From contig CAWJEG010000009.1 in NCBI GenBank assembly GCA_963841845.1, positions 186,001-250,000 on the forward strand: 64,000 bases of DNA, written 5' to 3'. The notes beneath the pieces were generated by a model that made no database searches, was not told the origin of the DNA, and worked only from the letters and a program-made list of their open reading frames with translations. Both the position numbers and the translations under genes were made by a program. This stretch comes from CAVVGZ01 sp963841845. GTDB taxonomy: Bacteria > Chloroflexota > Anaerolineae > Anaerolineales > Anaerolineaceae. How positions within the stretch are numbered: the stretch's first letter is position 1; every line of letters starts with the position of its first letter. Positions 1 through 9,108 of the stretch are shown here, piece by piece.

Positions 1-1
1 C

Positions 2-571
2 GATTGTGTACCCAGTGGCGCAGCTGCATTAGAATGGCTGGTGACGGATAGACCTCACATTGTCCTTGTAGATGCTGTATCCATGCGGACCAGCGGAAAA
101 CGGATCTGTAAATCTATTCGTGAAACTGCCGCCGGTGTTCCGATCCTGCTGGTGATTGAAGGCCAGAACAACAGCCGTGAAAATTTAGATGCCGATGTTG
201 TCCTGGCACAGCCTTTTACCCTTCAGAAATTGCTCAACCGCATCAAACCACTTTTACCATTTGAACAAAAGAATGTACTCACTGCCGGTCCAATCCAACT
301 TAATGTTGAAAATCGGTTGGTAAAAGTATTTGAGCATCAGGTTGCCCTTACTCCACGTTTGGTTGTTTTATTAAAAGAATTAATGGATCACGCCGGCGAA
401 GTTGTTGAGCGGAAGAAGTTATTCACTTTTGTCTGGGATACCAATTACACAGAAGATACCCGAACATTGGATGTTCATATCAGCTGGCTGAGGGATATCC
501 TGGAAGATGATCCGCGCCACCCGCGCTACCTGAAAACTATCCGGGGAATTGGCTACCGTCTGGATGTGTAA
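2..571 (+). CDS. OmpR/PhoB-type response regulator, 5' end cut by window edge
   Basis: The reading frame is open to the first base, and residues before the GTG at 41 still look like receiver-domain sequence, so the true start lies upstream of the window. A degenerate receiver (to about base 270) is followed by a winged-helix DNA-binding domain (about bases 340-565) that ends in the typical GIGYRLDV. The phosphoacceptor-like Asp is kept in VLVDA. The conserved receiver Lys of the usual KPF motif is Gln here (AQPF), and the Met-Pro after the Asp is lost. That suggests weak or no phosphorylation. No histidine kinase is visible within the window. The family binds DNA as dimers; the target genes cannot be told from this sequence. 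Confidence 0.85.
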   Translation, partial: DCVPSGAAALEWLVTDRPHIVLVDAVSMRTSGKRICKSIRETAAGVPILLVIEGQNNSRENLDADVVLAQPFTLQKLLNRIKPLLPFEQKNVLTAGPIQLNVENRLVKVFEHQVALTPRLVVLLKELMDHAGEVVERKKLFTFVWDTNYTEDTRTLDVHISWLRDILEDDPRHPRYLKTIRGIGYRLDV

Positions 572-600
572 TTCACCGGGTAAATGTTAATTGTTGTTTA

Positions 601-628
601 TTGACATCCAAAAAATTCTAAATATAAT
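601..628 (+). promoter_or_regulatory. sigma70-type promoter of the serS T-box leader
   Basis: TTGACA at 601-606, a 16-base spacer and TATAAT at 623-628. It lies just upstream of the T-box leader, giving a predicted start near 635. Confidence 0.8.
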
Positions 629-634
629 TTTAGG

Positions 635-900
635 TAACAGAATATCCCCATAAAGAGGCCAAGTAAGCGCAACTATCTCTTCAGAGAGCCAGCGGATGGT
701 GAAAGCTGGTGGAGATAGGGCTGAAATCCACCTCGCTGCCCGGAATTGGCAGACAGATCTTGAGAGGTTTCCATGAAACCCTAAGGGATCCGGCGGCATC
801 CGTTATCTCCAAAACAAGGCTGAACCGGTTCGGACCGGATTCAGTGAAAGCAGGTGGCACCACGAGTGAACCCCTCGTCCTGCAAGCGAGGGGTTTTTCA
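635..900 (+). promoter_or_regulatory. T-box riboswitch, serine type, upstream of serS
   Basis: Stem I is closed by CTATCTC (673-679) and GAGATAG (712-718) and carries the AGAGAG element at 683-688. The 3' T-box motif with the tRNA-acceptor-binding GGTGGCACC lies at about 852-866, followed directly by a terminator hairpin. The probable specifier is TCC at 727-729, a serine codon, which fits the downstream serS gene. By family rule, uncharged tRNA-Ser would stabilise the antiterminator and permit serS transcription. The specifier position is read by eye from the loop context. Confidence 0.9.
871..898 (+). terminator. T-box-controlled intrinsic terminator before serS
   Basis: Seven-base stem CCCCTCG (871-877) with CGAGGGG (887-893), followed by five T. 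It is the OFF state of the T-box switch. Confidence 0.85.
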
Positions 901-923
901 TTTTTTATTGAAGGAGCGAGAAA

Positions 924-2198
924 ATGTTGGATATTAATCTCATCCGGGAGGACCCGGATAAATTGCGGGAAGCATTACGACGAAGGCAGATGGATGCTGG
1001 GTTGGTTGATGATGTACTGTCAATGGATTTAAAACGCAGGGGCTTATTGACACAAGTGGAGGTCTTGAAGGCAGAAAGGAATAAAGCCTCGCGTGAAATT
1101 GGCGTGCAAAAAGATCCTCAAGCAAGGCAGGAAAAAATTGAGGCAATGCGCCTGGTCGGGGATAAAATTTCAGCAATTGATCTTGATGTAAAAATGGTAG
1201 ACGAGGAGCTACGTACCATACTCAGCGGAATTCCGAACTACCCTGATACCCGGGTACCGCAAGGCAGGGATGATAGTGAAAATGTGGTTGTGGAAACCAC
1301 TGGCAAATTGCCGGAATTTGATTACACTCCTTTACCGCATTGGGATCTTGGTCCCAAGTTAAATATCATCGATTTTGACCAGGGGGTGAAATTGACAGGT
1401 TCACGATTTTATGTTCTAAGTGGGGCTGGGGCCAGGCTTCAGCGCGCATTGATTTTCTGGATGCTGGACCTTCACATTCGTCAGGGATACCTGGAAAAAT
1501 ACCCGCCTTTTATGGTTCGAGGGGATACCCTGTATGCTTCAGGCCAACTCCCAAAATTTGCAGACAATCTCTATCATGACCATGAGGAAGATCTTTGGAT
1601 GGTTCCAACGGCGGAGGTCCCATTAACTGGTTTGCATATGGATGATTTCATTGCGGAGGAACGTCTGCCGCTGCGTTATACAGCATATACACCCTGCTTC
1701 CGCAGGGAAAAGATAAGTGCCGGCAGGGATGTGCGCGGGATAAAAAGAGGGTATCAATTTGATAAAGTGGAAATGTATATCTTTTGCAAGGAGGGAGAAT
1801 CAGAATCTGAACTGATAAAATTGGTTGGTGATGCCGAACAAACATGCTCTGACCTGAAATTACCCTACCGGAAGATACAGGTGTGTACCGGCGATCTGGG
1901 TTTCAATTCCAGCATTACCTATGATATCGAGGTCTGGGCAGCGGGTTGCAAAGAATGGCTTGAGGTTTCCTCGGTCTCCAATGTTACCGATTTTCAAGCC
2001 AGACGCGCCAATATCAAATATTCTCCTGCAGATGGAGGAAGGAACCGGTTTGTGCATACTCTAAACGGTTCGGGGCTTGGACTGCCGCGCACATTAATTG
2101 CCGTGCTTGAAAATTACCAGCGAAAAGATGGTTCGGTTGTTGTGCCGGATGTATTAAAACCCTACATGGGTGGAATCGAAATCATCGAACCTGCTTGA
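924..2198 (+). CDS. serS: seryl-tRNA synthetase
   Basis: Charges tRNA-Ser (and tRNA-Sec where present) with serine using ATP, in the cytoplasm. The 424-residue length is normal. The N-terminal third is the charged helical hairpin that binds the tRNA long variable arm. The C-terminal core has class II motif 2 (FRREKISAGRDVRGIKRG region) and motif 3 (NGSGLGLPRTLIAVLENY). A GGAG ribosome site lies just upstream of the ATG. Expression should be controlled by the serine T-box. Its substrate set is relevant here because a tRNA-Sec gene occurs at 35.6 kb and must also be served by this enzyme. The downstream membrane-protein gene overlaps its 3' end. Confidence 0.98.
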   Translation: MLDINLIREDPDKLREALRRRQMDAGLVDDVLSMDLKRRGLLTQVEVLKAERNKASREIGVQKDPQARQEKIEAMRLVGDKISAIDLDVKMVDEELRTILSGIPNYPDTRVPQGRDDSENVVVETTGKLPEFDYTPLPHWDLGPKLNIIDFDQGVKLTGSRFYVLSGAGARLQRALIFWMLDLHIRQGYLEKYPPFMVRGDTLYASGQLPKFADNLYHDHEEDLWMVPTAEVPLTGLHMDDFIAEERLPLRYTAYTPCFRREKISAGRDVRGIKRGYQFDKVEMYIFCKEGESESELIKLVGDAEQTCSDLKLPYRKIQVCTGDLGFNSSITYDIEVWAAGCKEWLEVSSVSNVTDFQARRANIKYSPADGGRNRFVHTLNGSGLGLPRTLIAVLENYQRKDGSVVVPDVLKPYMGGIEIIEPA

Positions 2199-2715
2199 GA
2201 AACCAATTACAGTGGAAAATATCGGTAATAATGTTCTGCTGATCATTCTGCTTGTGGTTGAGCTGCTTGGCTTGCTCGTTTTGGTCATCCCCGGCTTACC
2301 CGGTCTGGGTATCATCTGGGTGTGCATCCTGGTCTTTGCACTTATCCAGGGATTGGATTGGCCAGGCAGCCTCTTGTTTGTTTTAATTACAATATTAATG
2401 CTGATTGGAAGCCTGGCAGATAATGTGCTGATGGGTGCAGGAGCTCGTAAAACCGGGGTTCCCTGGTTATCTATTGGATTAGCCCTGTTGGCTGGGGTAA
2501 TTGGCAGCATCCTTTTTTTTCCTTTCGGAGGCCCCCTCTTTGCACTGGCAGCTTTATTTATATTTGAATTATTCCATCAAAAAGATTGGAGAAAAGCATT
2601 TATATCGAGCCGCAACCTGGCTGCAGGGTGCGGCTGGGCTGTAATTGCCCGTTTAATCATTGGAGTTATCATGATTTCTTTGTGGGGAGTATGGGTCATG
2701 ATTGCTTATGGATAA
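2170..2715 (+). CDS. DUF456-family membrane protein
   Basis: A small hydrophobic protein with about four membrane segments and the Gly/Pro-rich VIPGLPGLGIIW stretch typical of DUF456. The function of the family is unknown. The first possible start is a GTG at 2170, which overlaps serS by 29 bases. An in-frame GTG at 2212, just after the serS stop, would give 167 residues and is equally plausible. The gene is probably cotranscribed with serS, and its last 8 bases overlap the next gene. Confidence 0.75.
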   Translation: MESKSSNLLEKPITVENIGNNVLLIILLVVELLGLLVLVIPGLPGLGIIWVCILVFALIQGLDWPGSLLFVLITILMLIGSLADNVLMGAGARKTGVPWLSIGLALLAGVIGSILFFPFGGPLFALAALFIFELFHQKDWRKAFISSRNLAAGCGWAVIARLIIGVIMISLWGVWVMIAYG

Positions 2716-3487
2716 ACAACCAGAAAATCTGCTTAATCCACGAATCCTTAATGCTGGAAGGGTGGAACAATTGCCGAATGGGGGTTGGCACCTCAGCCTT
2801 CCTGCTGGCAAAGAAGGAGAATACCGCCTTGCTCAAGTAGATGATTACATGCAATCTGCCCGCGGTGATTTCTTATTCAAACCGCCTTTCCATCTTTCGC
2901 TAAATGCCAGAACATCACATACCAGCATCCCGGGCACCTGGGGATTCGGATTCTGGAACGATCCTTTTGTGATGGGATTGGGATTGCCCGGGTCCCGTGT
3001 AAGGCTTCCGGCATTACCGAATGCAGCCTGGTTCTTTCATGCATCCGCTGATAATTACTTGAGTTTCCGGGATGATCTTCCGGCGAATGGAATGCTGGCA
3101 GCAGTATTTTCAGCACCATTGATACCTTCCATATTCTCACTGGCAGCTCTTCCATTCGCTCCACTGCTTTTTCTGCCAACGGCAGCACGTCTCCTCAGGC
3201 GTTTTGCGGCGGGTATTGTAAAAGAGGCGTCCTCTCAAATCGTATTGGATTGGACATCCTGGCACCATTTTGAAATCGAAGCAGTCCCGGAGAGGATAAT
3301 TTTTCGGATAAACGGTGATGTCTGCATGGAAACGCGAATTATCCCCCAAGGCCCGTTGGGATTGGTCTGCTGGATTGATAACCAGTTCATTGCGCTGCAG
3401 CCTGATGGAAAATTCCGCTTTGGTGCCTTGCAATCCGATATGAGTGTGTGGCTGGAAATCACCGACCTGATTATCAGGAAGAAATAA
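2708..3487 (+). CDS. uncharacterised protein, possible concanavalin-like beta fold
   Basis: I do not recognise a named family with certainty. The 259-residue protein from ATG 2708 overlaps the previous stop by 8 bases. N- and C-terminal parts are rich in short beta-type segments with Trp, Gly and Phe (for example TWGFGFWNDPF and a late WHHFEIEA...INGD region). These resemble the sugar-binding/LamG-like sandwich seen in family-16 glycosidase-like or DUF1080 proteins. A hydrophobic stretch at about residues 130-165 interrupts it and could be a membrane hairpin. No catalytic ExDxE motif is seen. The similarity is an inference from composition and pattern only. Confidence 0.5.
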   Translation: MDKQPENLLNPRILNAGRVEQLPNGGWHLSLPAGKEGEYRLAQVDDYMQSARGDFLFKPPFHLSLNARTSHTSIPGTWGFGFWNDPFVMGLGLPGSRVRLPALPNAAWFFHASADNYLSFRDDLPANGMLAAVFSAPLIPSIFSLAALPFAPLLFLPTAARLLRRFAAGIVKEASSQIVLDWTSWHHFEIEAVPERIIFRINGDVCMETRIIPQGPLGLVCWIDNQFIALQPDGKFRFGALQSDMSVWLEITDLIIRKK

Positions 3488-3634
3488 CCAGATACCTGAA
3501 ATTTGGGACAAATCCAGGTTTACATTCCTGTCTTTTCTTGATTTATTTGTTTATTGAATCACCTTACTCTTGAGTTCCAGGATTAATACATCCAGGAAGA
3601 GAAGCGCCTATCCAGCTTAGCATCCAAGCGTTTT

Positions 3635-3663
3635 TTGACATGTCAGGACGGCTGGGCTATACT
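3635..3663 (+). promoter_or_regulatory. sigma70-type promoter of the aldehyde dehydrogenase gene
   Basis: TTGACA at 3635-3640, a 17-base spacer and TATACT at 3658-3663, about 43 bases before the start codon. This is a near-consensus, probably strong promoter. Confidence 0.8.
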
Positions 3664-3705
3664 TAATCGTAAGTTAAAAAAACACTCTTTGAGGAGAACG
3701 ATGTG

Positions 3706-5292
3706 ATGGCTTCCAGGGAACCATTTAAACTGACCTATGCAACCATGTTCAACCCGCCGGAGGAAATGCACACCCGATTTGATCAGGCTGTGGAAGATAC
3801 TCTCGGTAACCTGGGCAAAGAATATGGAATGATCATTGATGGAAAAGAGCGGTATTCAAAAGATAAATTTGAAAAACGGTCTCCTGCAAATACAGAGATG
3901 GTGCTGGGCATTTTTCAAAAAGGAACGGCACAGGATGCAAGGGATGCTATTGCTGCAGCACGCAAAGCCTTTCCAATATGGAGCCGTATGCATTATCAGG
4001 AGCGGGTGAAGCTGATCCGTAAAGCGGCAGATTTGATTGATGAACGAATATTTAAGATCAGCTCAGTTATTACATTAGAAGTCGGAAAAATAAGGACAGA
4101 ATCCATGGGAGATACGGCAGAATCTGCCGATCTTATTCGTTTTCCATGTTCTCAAATGGAGGAAAATAATGGTTTTGTTGTAAAAATGAACAAAGATCCG
4201 CTGGTGGGTTATGATGCAGTGAATTATTCTGTATTAAAACCCTATGGTGTCTGGCTGGTGATCAGCCCGTTTAATTTCCCTGGAGCGCTCACCAGCGGCC
4301 CTGTAGGAAGTACCCTGATAGCCGGTAACACTGTTGTGATCAAACCCTCATCCGATACTCCCTGGACTGTCCGGCTGATTGCTGAATGCCTGCGGGATGC
4401 TGGTCTACCGGATGGGGTATTTAATTTTGTTACTGGTCCGGGAAGCACACTCGGCCAGGCCCTCATCGACAGTGAGGATGTGGATGGAATCACTTTCACT
4501 GGCTCTTATGATGTTGGGATGAAAATCTATCGTGATTTCTCCCAGTTCAAATGGGTGCGTCCGGTTATCCTGGAGCTTGGCGGAAAAAATCCTGCTATTG
4601 TTTCACAAAATGCGGATCTTGATACAGCTGCTACGGGTATTTTTCGATCTGCATTCGGTTTACAGGGTCAGAAGTGTTCTGCCTGTTCAAGGATTTTTAT
4701 TGAAGCACCGGTTTATGATCAACTGGTTGAACGGCTGGTTGATCTTACCGGCAAGATATTGGTCGGGGATCCTACCAGGAGAGAGGTGTTCCTGGGTCCG
4801 GTAATTAATCGCAACTCATTTGAGGAATTTCAGGGCTATTGCGAGGAATTAAACCAGGATGGCAGGTTTCTGACCGGTGGAAGAATACGCAGCCATGATG
4901 AATTTGCCCGGGGATACTTCTGCGAACCGACTATTGTCGCCGACCTTCCATTAAACCACCGTCTCTGGAAGCACGAGATGTTTCTTCCAATAACCACCGT
5001 TACAAAGGTAGATAATCTCTCCGCAGCAATGACTCTTGCCAATAATGTGGCCTATGGACTGACAGCCGGATTTTATGGCACAGAAGAAGAGGGAAACTGG
5101 TTCCTGGAAAATGTTCAAAGCGGTGTTGCTTATGTTAACCGGCCGCAGGGAGCTACTACAGGAGCCTGGCCCGGTTACCAGCCTTTTGGAGGGTGGAAGG
5201 CATCAGGAGCGGTTGGAAAAAGTGCTGGAGGACCTTATTATTTACAATATTATATGCATGAACAATCCCAGACGGTGATAAGAAAGGGTTAA
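3706..5292 (+). CDS. aldehyde dehydrogenase, delta-1-pyrroline-5-carboxylate dehydrogenase type
   Basis: An NAD-linked aldehyde dehydrogenase of 528 residues that would oxidise glutamate semialdehyde/P5C to glutamate. It has the general base in LELGGKNP and the catalytic Cys in GQKCSACSR, the latter typical of the P5C-dehydrogenase branch. The C-terminal part has PFGGWKASG. The GAGGAG at 3691-3696 favours ATG 3706 over the GTG at 3703. No proline dehydrogenase gene is next to it, so the link to proline use is inferred from sequence alone. It stands as a single transcription unit behind its own promoter. Confidence 0.85.
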   Translation: MASREPFKLTYATMFNPPEEMHTRFDQAVEDTLGNLGKEYGMIIDGKERYSKDKFEKRSPANTEMVLGIFQKGTAQDARDAIAAARKAFPIWSRMHYQERVKLIRKAADLIDERIFKISSVITLEVGKIRTESMGDTAESADLIRFPCSQMEENNGFVVKMNKDPLVGYDAVNYSVLKPYGVWLVISPFNFPGALTSGPVGSTLIAGNTVVIKPSSDTPWTVRLIAECLRDAGLPDGVFNFVTGPGSTLGQALIDSEDVDGITFTGSYDVGMKIYRDFSQFKWVRPVILELGGKNPAIVSQNADLDTAATGIFRSAFGLQGQKCSACSRIFIEAPVYDQLVERLVDLTGKILVGDPTRREVFLGPVINRNSFEEFQGYCEELNQDGRFLTGGRIRSHDEFARGYFCEPTIVADLPLNHRLWKHEMFLPITTVTKVDNLSAAMTLANNVAYGLTAGFYGTEEEGNWFLENVQSGVAYVNRPQGATTGAWPGYQPFGGWKASGAVGKSAGGPYYLQYYMHEQSQTVIRKG

Positions 5293-5678
5293 TCGCCAGC
5301 CTCACCGATCCATCCAATCGGATTCCTACATGAAAAATGTTATGGACCGGAAATGAAAGGGATGGTAAGGCAGTCAGCTCCTGTCTTAATACCTTTCGAC
5401 GAATTCTGATGCATAATTTGGGCGCAGTTTATTCAATCAGGTTAAGATTAGATATGATGCTTTCCATGATATGTACATGGGGGTAAATTGATAATCTGGG
5501 ATATTGTCATCATTCAGATTTATAAAAAATCCACCTCATTCGCTCCAAGGATGCACCTTAGTTGTTTGGGGAATTAGATGGAAAAACAAGGGTTTTATGG
5601 ACAATAAAAATCATTGTGCAAATTGCACGATTGTTATGGTAATCGTCACAATAATGTAATATACGGAGTAGATATTAA
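5293..5678. other. 386-base intergenic region with a 13-base palindrome
   Basis: No open frame or decayed gene is evident. The one clear element is the inverted repeat GTGCAA-A-TTGCAC at 5616-5628, about 50 bases before the next start codon. It could be an operator for a LacI- or GntR-like repressor. No convincing -35/-10 pair was found. Confidence 0.4.
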
Positions 5679-6707
5679 ATGAAGGAATTCGATAAAAAAA
5701 TTGAGGTGCTGATCACCGTCCCGACGCCAGAAAATCTATTGGAAGAATTGAGACAGGTGTCCCCTCAGATTAACATCACACTTCAACCCGCAAATTCACC
5801 ATCAGAAATCCCGCTTGAGATATGGCAGCGTGTAGATGTGTTATATACCCTAAATGTCTATCCCGAGCCGGAATGGGTACCAAATCTGCGCTGGATCCAG
5901 CTGTACGTCTCAGGAGCGGATTATGCCATGAAATTTCCGGTTGTACAACAGCCCAACATTCTGGTTACTACTTTGAGCGGGTCCAACTCAATCATGGTAG
6001 CCGAATTTACAATGATGCTGCTATTAATGATGGGTCATAATCTTCCAGGGCATATCTACAGGCAACAGAATAAAACATGGATAGCAGATCAATGGAACCA
6101 ACCAAACTTACGCCAACTTCGGGAGAGCACTGTTGGCCTGGTTGGATATGGCAGCATTGGCAGGCAAATTGCACATTTCTTGACGATATTTGATGTGAAT
6201 ATACTGGCAGCAAAAAAGGATTTAAAACATTTAAGGGATACCGGCTATTATCTTAAAAACAGCGGGGATCCTGAAGGGGATTTATTTAATCGCATGTATC
6301 CAATAAAGGCTCTTAAATCGATGCTCCGAATTTGCGATTTTGTGGTTGTAACTCTGCCAATCACATCGGCGACAAAAGGAATGATCGGGGAAGATGAACT
6401 GGCTGCTATGAAAAAAGATGCCTACCTTATCGTTGTAGGCAGGGGCGGGGTAGTTAATGAGCAAGCCTTATTAAAGGCACTCGTTAATAAGTCCATTGCT
6501 GGAGCAGCCCTGGATGTATTTTCTGAAGAGCCATTACCAAAAGAAAATCCACTTTGGGACGCCCCTAACTTATTAATTACTCCGCATATAGCCGGAATTG
6601 GTCCCAACTACGCCCGGGATGGTATGGCTTTGTTTTGCGAGAACATGAAAAGAAATATCGATGGAACTCCGCTTTATAACCGGGTGGATCTCAAACGTGA
6701 ATATTAA
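5679..6707 (+). CDS. D-isomer-specific 2-hydroxyacid dehydrogenase family protein
   Basis: NAD(P)-dependent reductase or dehydrogenase of 2-oxo/2-hydroxy acids, 342 residues. It has the Rossmann motif GYGSIG at about residue 158, the substrate-binding Arg in VVGRGGVVNE, the Glu in SEEPLP and the catalytic His in TPHIAGIGPN. The N-terminal domain (residues 1-110) is divergent, so the substrate cannot be named. It is followed, with overlap, by a HAD hydrolase gene, suggesting translational coupling. Confidence 0.85.
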   Translation: MKEFDKKIEVLITVPTPENLLEELRQVSPQINITLQPANSPSEIPLEIWQRVDVLYTLNVYPEPEWVPNLRWIQLYVSGADYAMKFPVVQQPNILVTTLSGSNSIMVAEFTMMLLLMMGHNLPGHIYRQQNKTWIADQWNQPNLRQLRESTVGLVGYGSIGRQIAHFLTIFDVNILAAKKDLKHLRDTGYYLKNSGDPEGDLFNRMYPIKALKSMLRICDFVVVTLPITSATKGMIGEDELAAMKKDAYLIVVGRGGVVNEQALLKALVNKSIAGAALDVFSEEPLPKENPLWDAPNLLITPHIAGIGPNYARDGMALFCENMKRNIDGTPLYNRVDLKREY

Positions 6708-7521
6708 AAAAATATTTAAGTTCAAACCAAGCGATCAAAAGATCAATGGACAAAAGCATTTTGATATTGTTTTTTTTGATCTTGGAAAAACACTTCTATA
6801 TTTCCATGGAGACAGCCAGGATGTATTTCAAAAGGGAAAACAGGAGCTTTTTAAAATCTTAAAGAAGAAACTTCCCGGACTGGATGAAACAAGATTTCTT
6901 ACAGAATTTGACCACAGAATCCAGGAATATTACCTGGAACGTGATGAGGGGTATGTTGAATTTACAACTTACAAAATCCTAGATCGATGTCTTGAAAATC
7001 ATGGTTATTCGAAAGTCTCTCCGAAATTATTGCATAAAGCCCTTGAAGGTATGTATTCCTTCTCAGAGAGATTTTGGCACCCTGCAGAAGATACAATACC
7101 TACCTTGATCACATTAAGAAAACAGGGGTACAAAATCGGGATTATCTCGAATGCGGGAGACGCTAAAAATGTCTACCGATTAATTGACCGGAACCATCTC
7201 CGGCGGTACATGGATGTTATATTCATATCTGCTGAAATTGGTGTCCGCAAACCGGCACCCTTGATTTTTAAGATGGCATTAGACCATCTTGGGGGTTCTC
7301 CTTTGGATGCCGTTATGGTAGGGGATACCCTGCGGGCGGATATCCTGGGGGCGAAACAAGTTGGTATTTCTTCTATTTGGATCACCCGCCAGGCGGATAC
7401 TCCTCAAAATAATGAGGATCGCTCAACCATTCTCCCGGATGCGAGCATATCTACCCTGATGGAATTGCCAGACCTGATGATCAATTGGTCAACTCGGGCA
7501 GGCGAGAATATCACAGCATAA
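6697..7521 (+). CDS. HAD-superfamily hydrolase
   Basis: A phosphatase or phosphoesterase-like protein. Motif I is FFDLGKTLL (nucleophile Asp kept, but the usual second Asp is Gly, as in a sizeable HAD branch). Motif II is IISNAG, the motif III Lys is in VRKPAPLIF, and motif IV is VGDTLRADILGA. An alpha-helical cap lies between motifs I and II (about residues 40-130). An upstream ATG at 6661 would overlap the previous gene by 47 bases. The GTG at 6697, which overlaps the stop, better fits a coupled start. The substrate is unknown. Confidence 0.8.
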   Translation: MNIKKIFKFKPSDQKINGQKHFDIVFFDLGKTLLYFHGDSQDVFQKGKQELFKILKKKLPGLDETRFLTEFDHRIQEYYLERDEGYVEFTTYKILDRCLENHGYSKVSPKLLHKALEGMYSFSERFWHPAEDTIPTLITLRKQGYKIGIISNAGDAKNVYRLIDRNHLRRYMDVIFISAEIGVRKPAPLIFKMALDHLGGSPLDAVMVGDTLRADILGAKQVGISSIWITRQADTPQNNEDRSTILPDASISTLMELPDLMINWSTRAGENITA

Positions 7522-7713
7522 TTACCCCATCATTGAACAAACCATGAGTATCTCTCCCCCACTCTGCTAATAAATTATTAAAAAAATCCACCCTTTCAAG
7601 AATCCGTACTGTTTATTTGGCAGATGCCTGACTCCCAATTTTCGCATTCCGCTATATGTTAATTCATTTCAATTCAACATCAATATTAATCCAGCATGGT
7701 AGAATTTGTAATC

Positions 7714-9108
7714 ATGGATTTATTTGATCACTCTCTCAATGAAGACCTAAAAAAGGAAGCTCCCCTGGCAGACAGGCTCAGGCCAAAATCCTTTACTGAT
7801 TTTGTTGGACAGGAGCATATCATCGGTGAAGGCAAACTGCTGCGCCGGGCAATTGAAGCGGACAGGCTGTTCTCATCGATTATCTTCTTTGGTCCACCCG
7901 GTACAGGAAAAACCACCCTGGCGAAAATCATCGCCCAGTATACCAAGGCACATTTTGAGTCCATCTCAGCTGTTTTAGCAGGGGTTGCGGACCTGAGGAA
8001 AGTCATTCATGACGCCCAGGAACGTCGCAAATTATATAAAAACAGGACGATTCTGTTTATCGATGAGGTTCACCGCTGGAATAAAGCTCAGCAGGATGCC
8101 CTGTTACCCCATGTTGAAACAGGTGTTATCACTCTGATCGGCGCGACAACCCAAAATCCCTATTTTGAAGTAATTCCAGCGCTTGTCTCCCGGTCCCGCA
8201 TATTCCAACTTGAACCATTAACCAATAAGCACCTCAATACCATATTAAATAGAGCCATTGAAGACAAAACACACGGTTATGGGAAACTCAAAGTAGAGCT
8301 AAATGACCAGGCATGTGATTTATTAATAGAATTGTCGGGCGGGGATGCCAGGAACTTGTTGAATGCTCTTGAATTGGCTGTTGAAAGTACACCCCCGGAT
8401 ACTGAGGGTACGATACAGCTTGATGGTGATGTTGTCCAGGAATCGATTCAAAAGCGGACAATGCTGTATGACCGAAATGGTGATGCCCACTATGACACCG
8501 TCTCAGCCTTCATCAAATCTGTGCGCGGTTCCGACCCGGATGCGGCATTATACTGGCTGGCAAAAATGATTTCTGCCGGTGAGGATCCCCGTTTTATACT
8601 GCGCCGGTTGATAATCCTGGCCGGTGAGGATATTGGCCTTGCAGACCCGCGTGCGCTCCAGGTAGCTGTATCCGCCGCCTATGCGTTTGATTATATTGGT
8701 TTTCCGGAAGGAGTTTACCCGATTGCTGAGGCGACCCTTTACCTGGCCACTGCACCCAAGTCCAACAGTGTTGGATCATATTACAGAGCACAAGGACTTA
8801 TTGAAGAGCAAGGAGTTGGTCCGGTACCAATTCATCTTATGGATACAAATCGAGATGCCAAAGGATTGGGGCATGGGAAGGGATACCTTTATCCGCATGA
8901 CTACCCGGGCAATTTTGTACTGCAGCAATATCTACCGCAGGGTTTGGAAGGGACTATATTTTATAAACCTTCCAACCAGGGATATGAGGCCGAAATTGCC
9001 ATAAGGGTAACTGCGTGGCGGGACGCTCGAAATAATAGCAAGACTGGTAACAAGGAAGTTACTGGAAAGGATATAGATGACGGTTTTCCTGTTGATCCGT
9101 CACGGTGA
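7714..9108 (+). CDS. rarA: replication-associated recombination protein A (AAA+ ATPase)
   Basis: A RarA/MgsA homologue, a clamp-loader-like ATPase that acts at stalled replication forks. Walker A is GPPGTGKTT at about residue 56, Walker B is LFIDEVHRW, the sensor region is GATTQNPYF, and the C-terminal MgsA domain contains GEDIGLADPRAL. I chose ATG 7714 (MDLFDHSL) over 7696 because homologues start close to this point. The family is usually about 420-450 residues. The 464 here include a polar tail of about 25 residues. The next gene starts inside its last 32 bases. Confidence 0.93.
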   Translation: MDLFDHSLNEDLKKEAPLADRLRPKSFTDFVGQEHIIGEGKLLRRAIEADRLFSSIIFFGPPGTGKTTLAKIIAQYTKAHFESISAVLAGVADLRKVIHDAQERRKLYKNRTILFIDEVHRWNKAQQDALLPHVETGVITLIGATTQNPYFEVIPALVSRSRIFQLEPLTNKHLNTILNRAIEDKTHGYGKLKVELNDQACDLLIELSGGDARNLLNALELAVESTPPDTEGTIQLDGDVVQESIQKRTMLYDRNGDAHYDTVSAFIKSVRGSDPDAALYWLAKMISAGEDPRFILRRLIILAGEDIGLADPRALQVAVSAAYAFDYIGFPEGVYPIAEATLYLATAPKSNSVGSYYRAQGLIEEQGVGPVPIHLMDTNRDAKGLGHGKGYLYPHDYPGNFVLQQYLPQGLEGTIFYKPSNQGYEAEIAIRVTAWRDARNNSKTGNKEVTGKDIDDGFPVDPSR

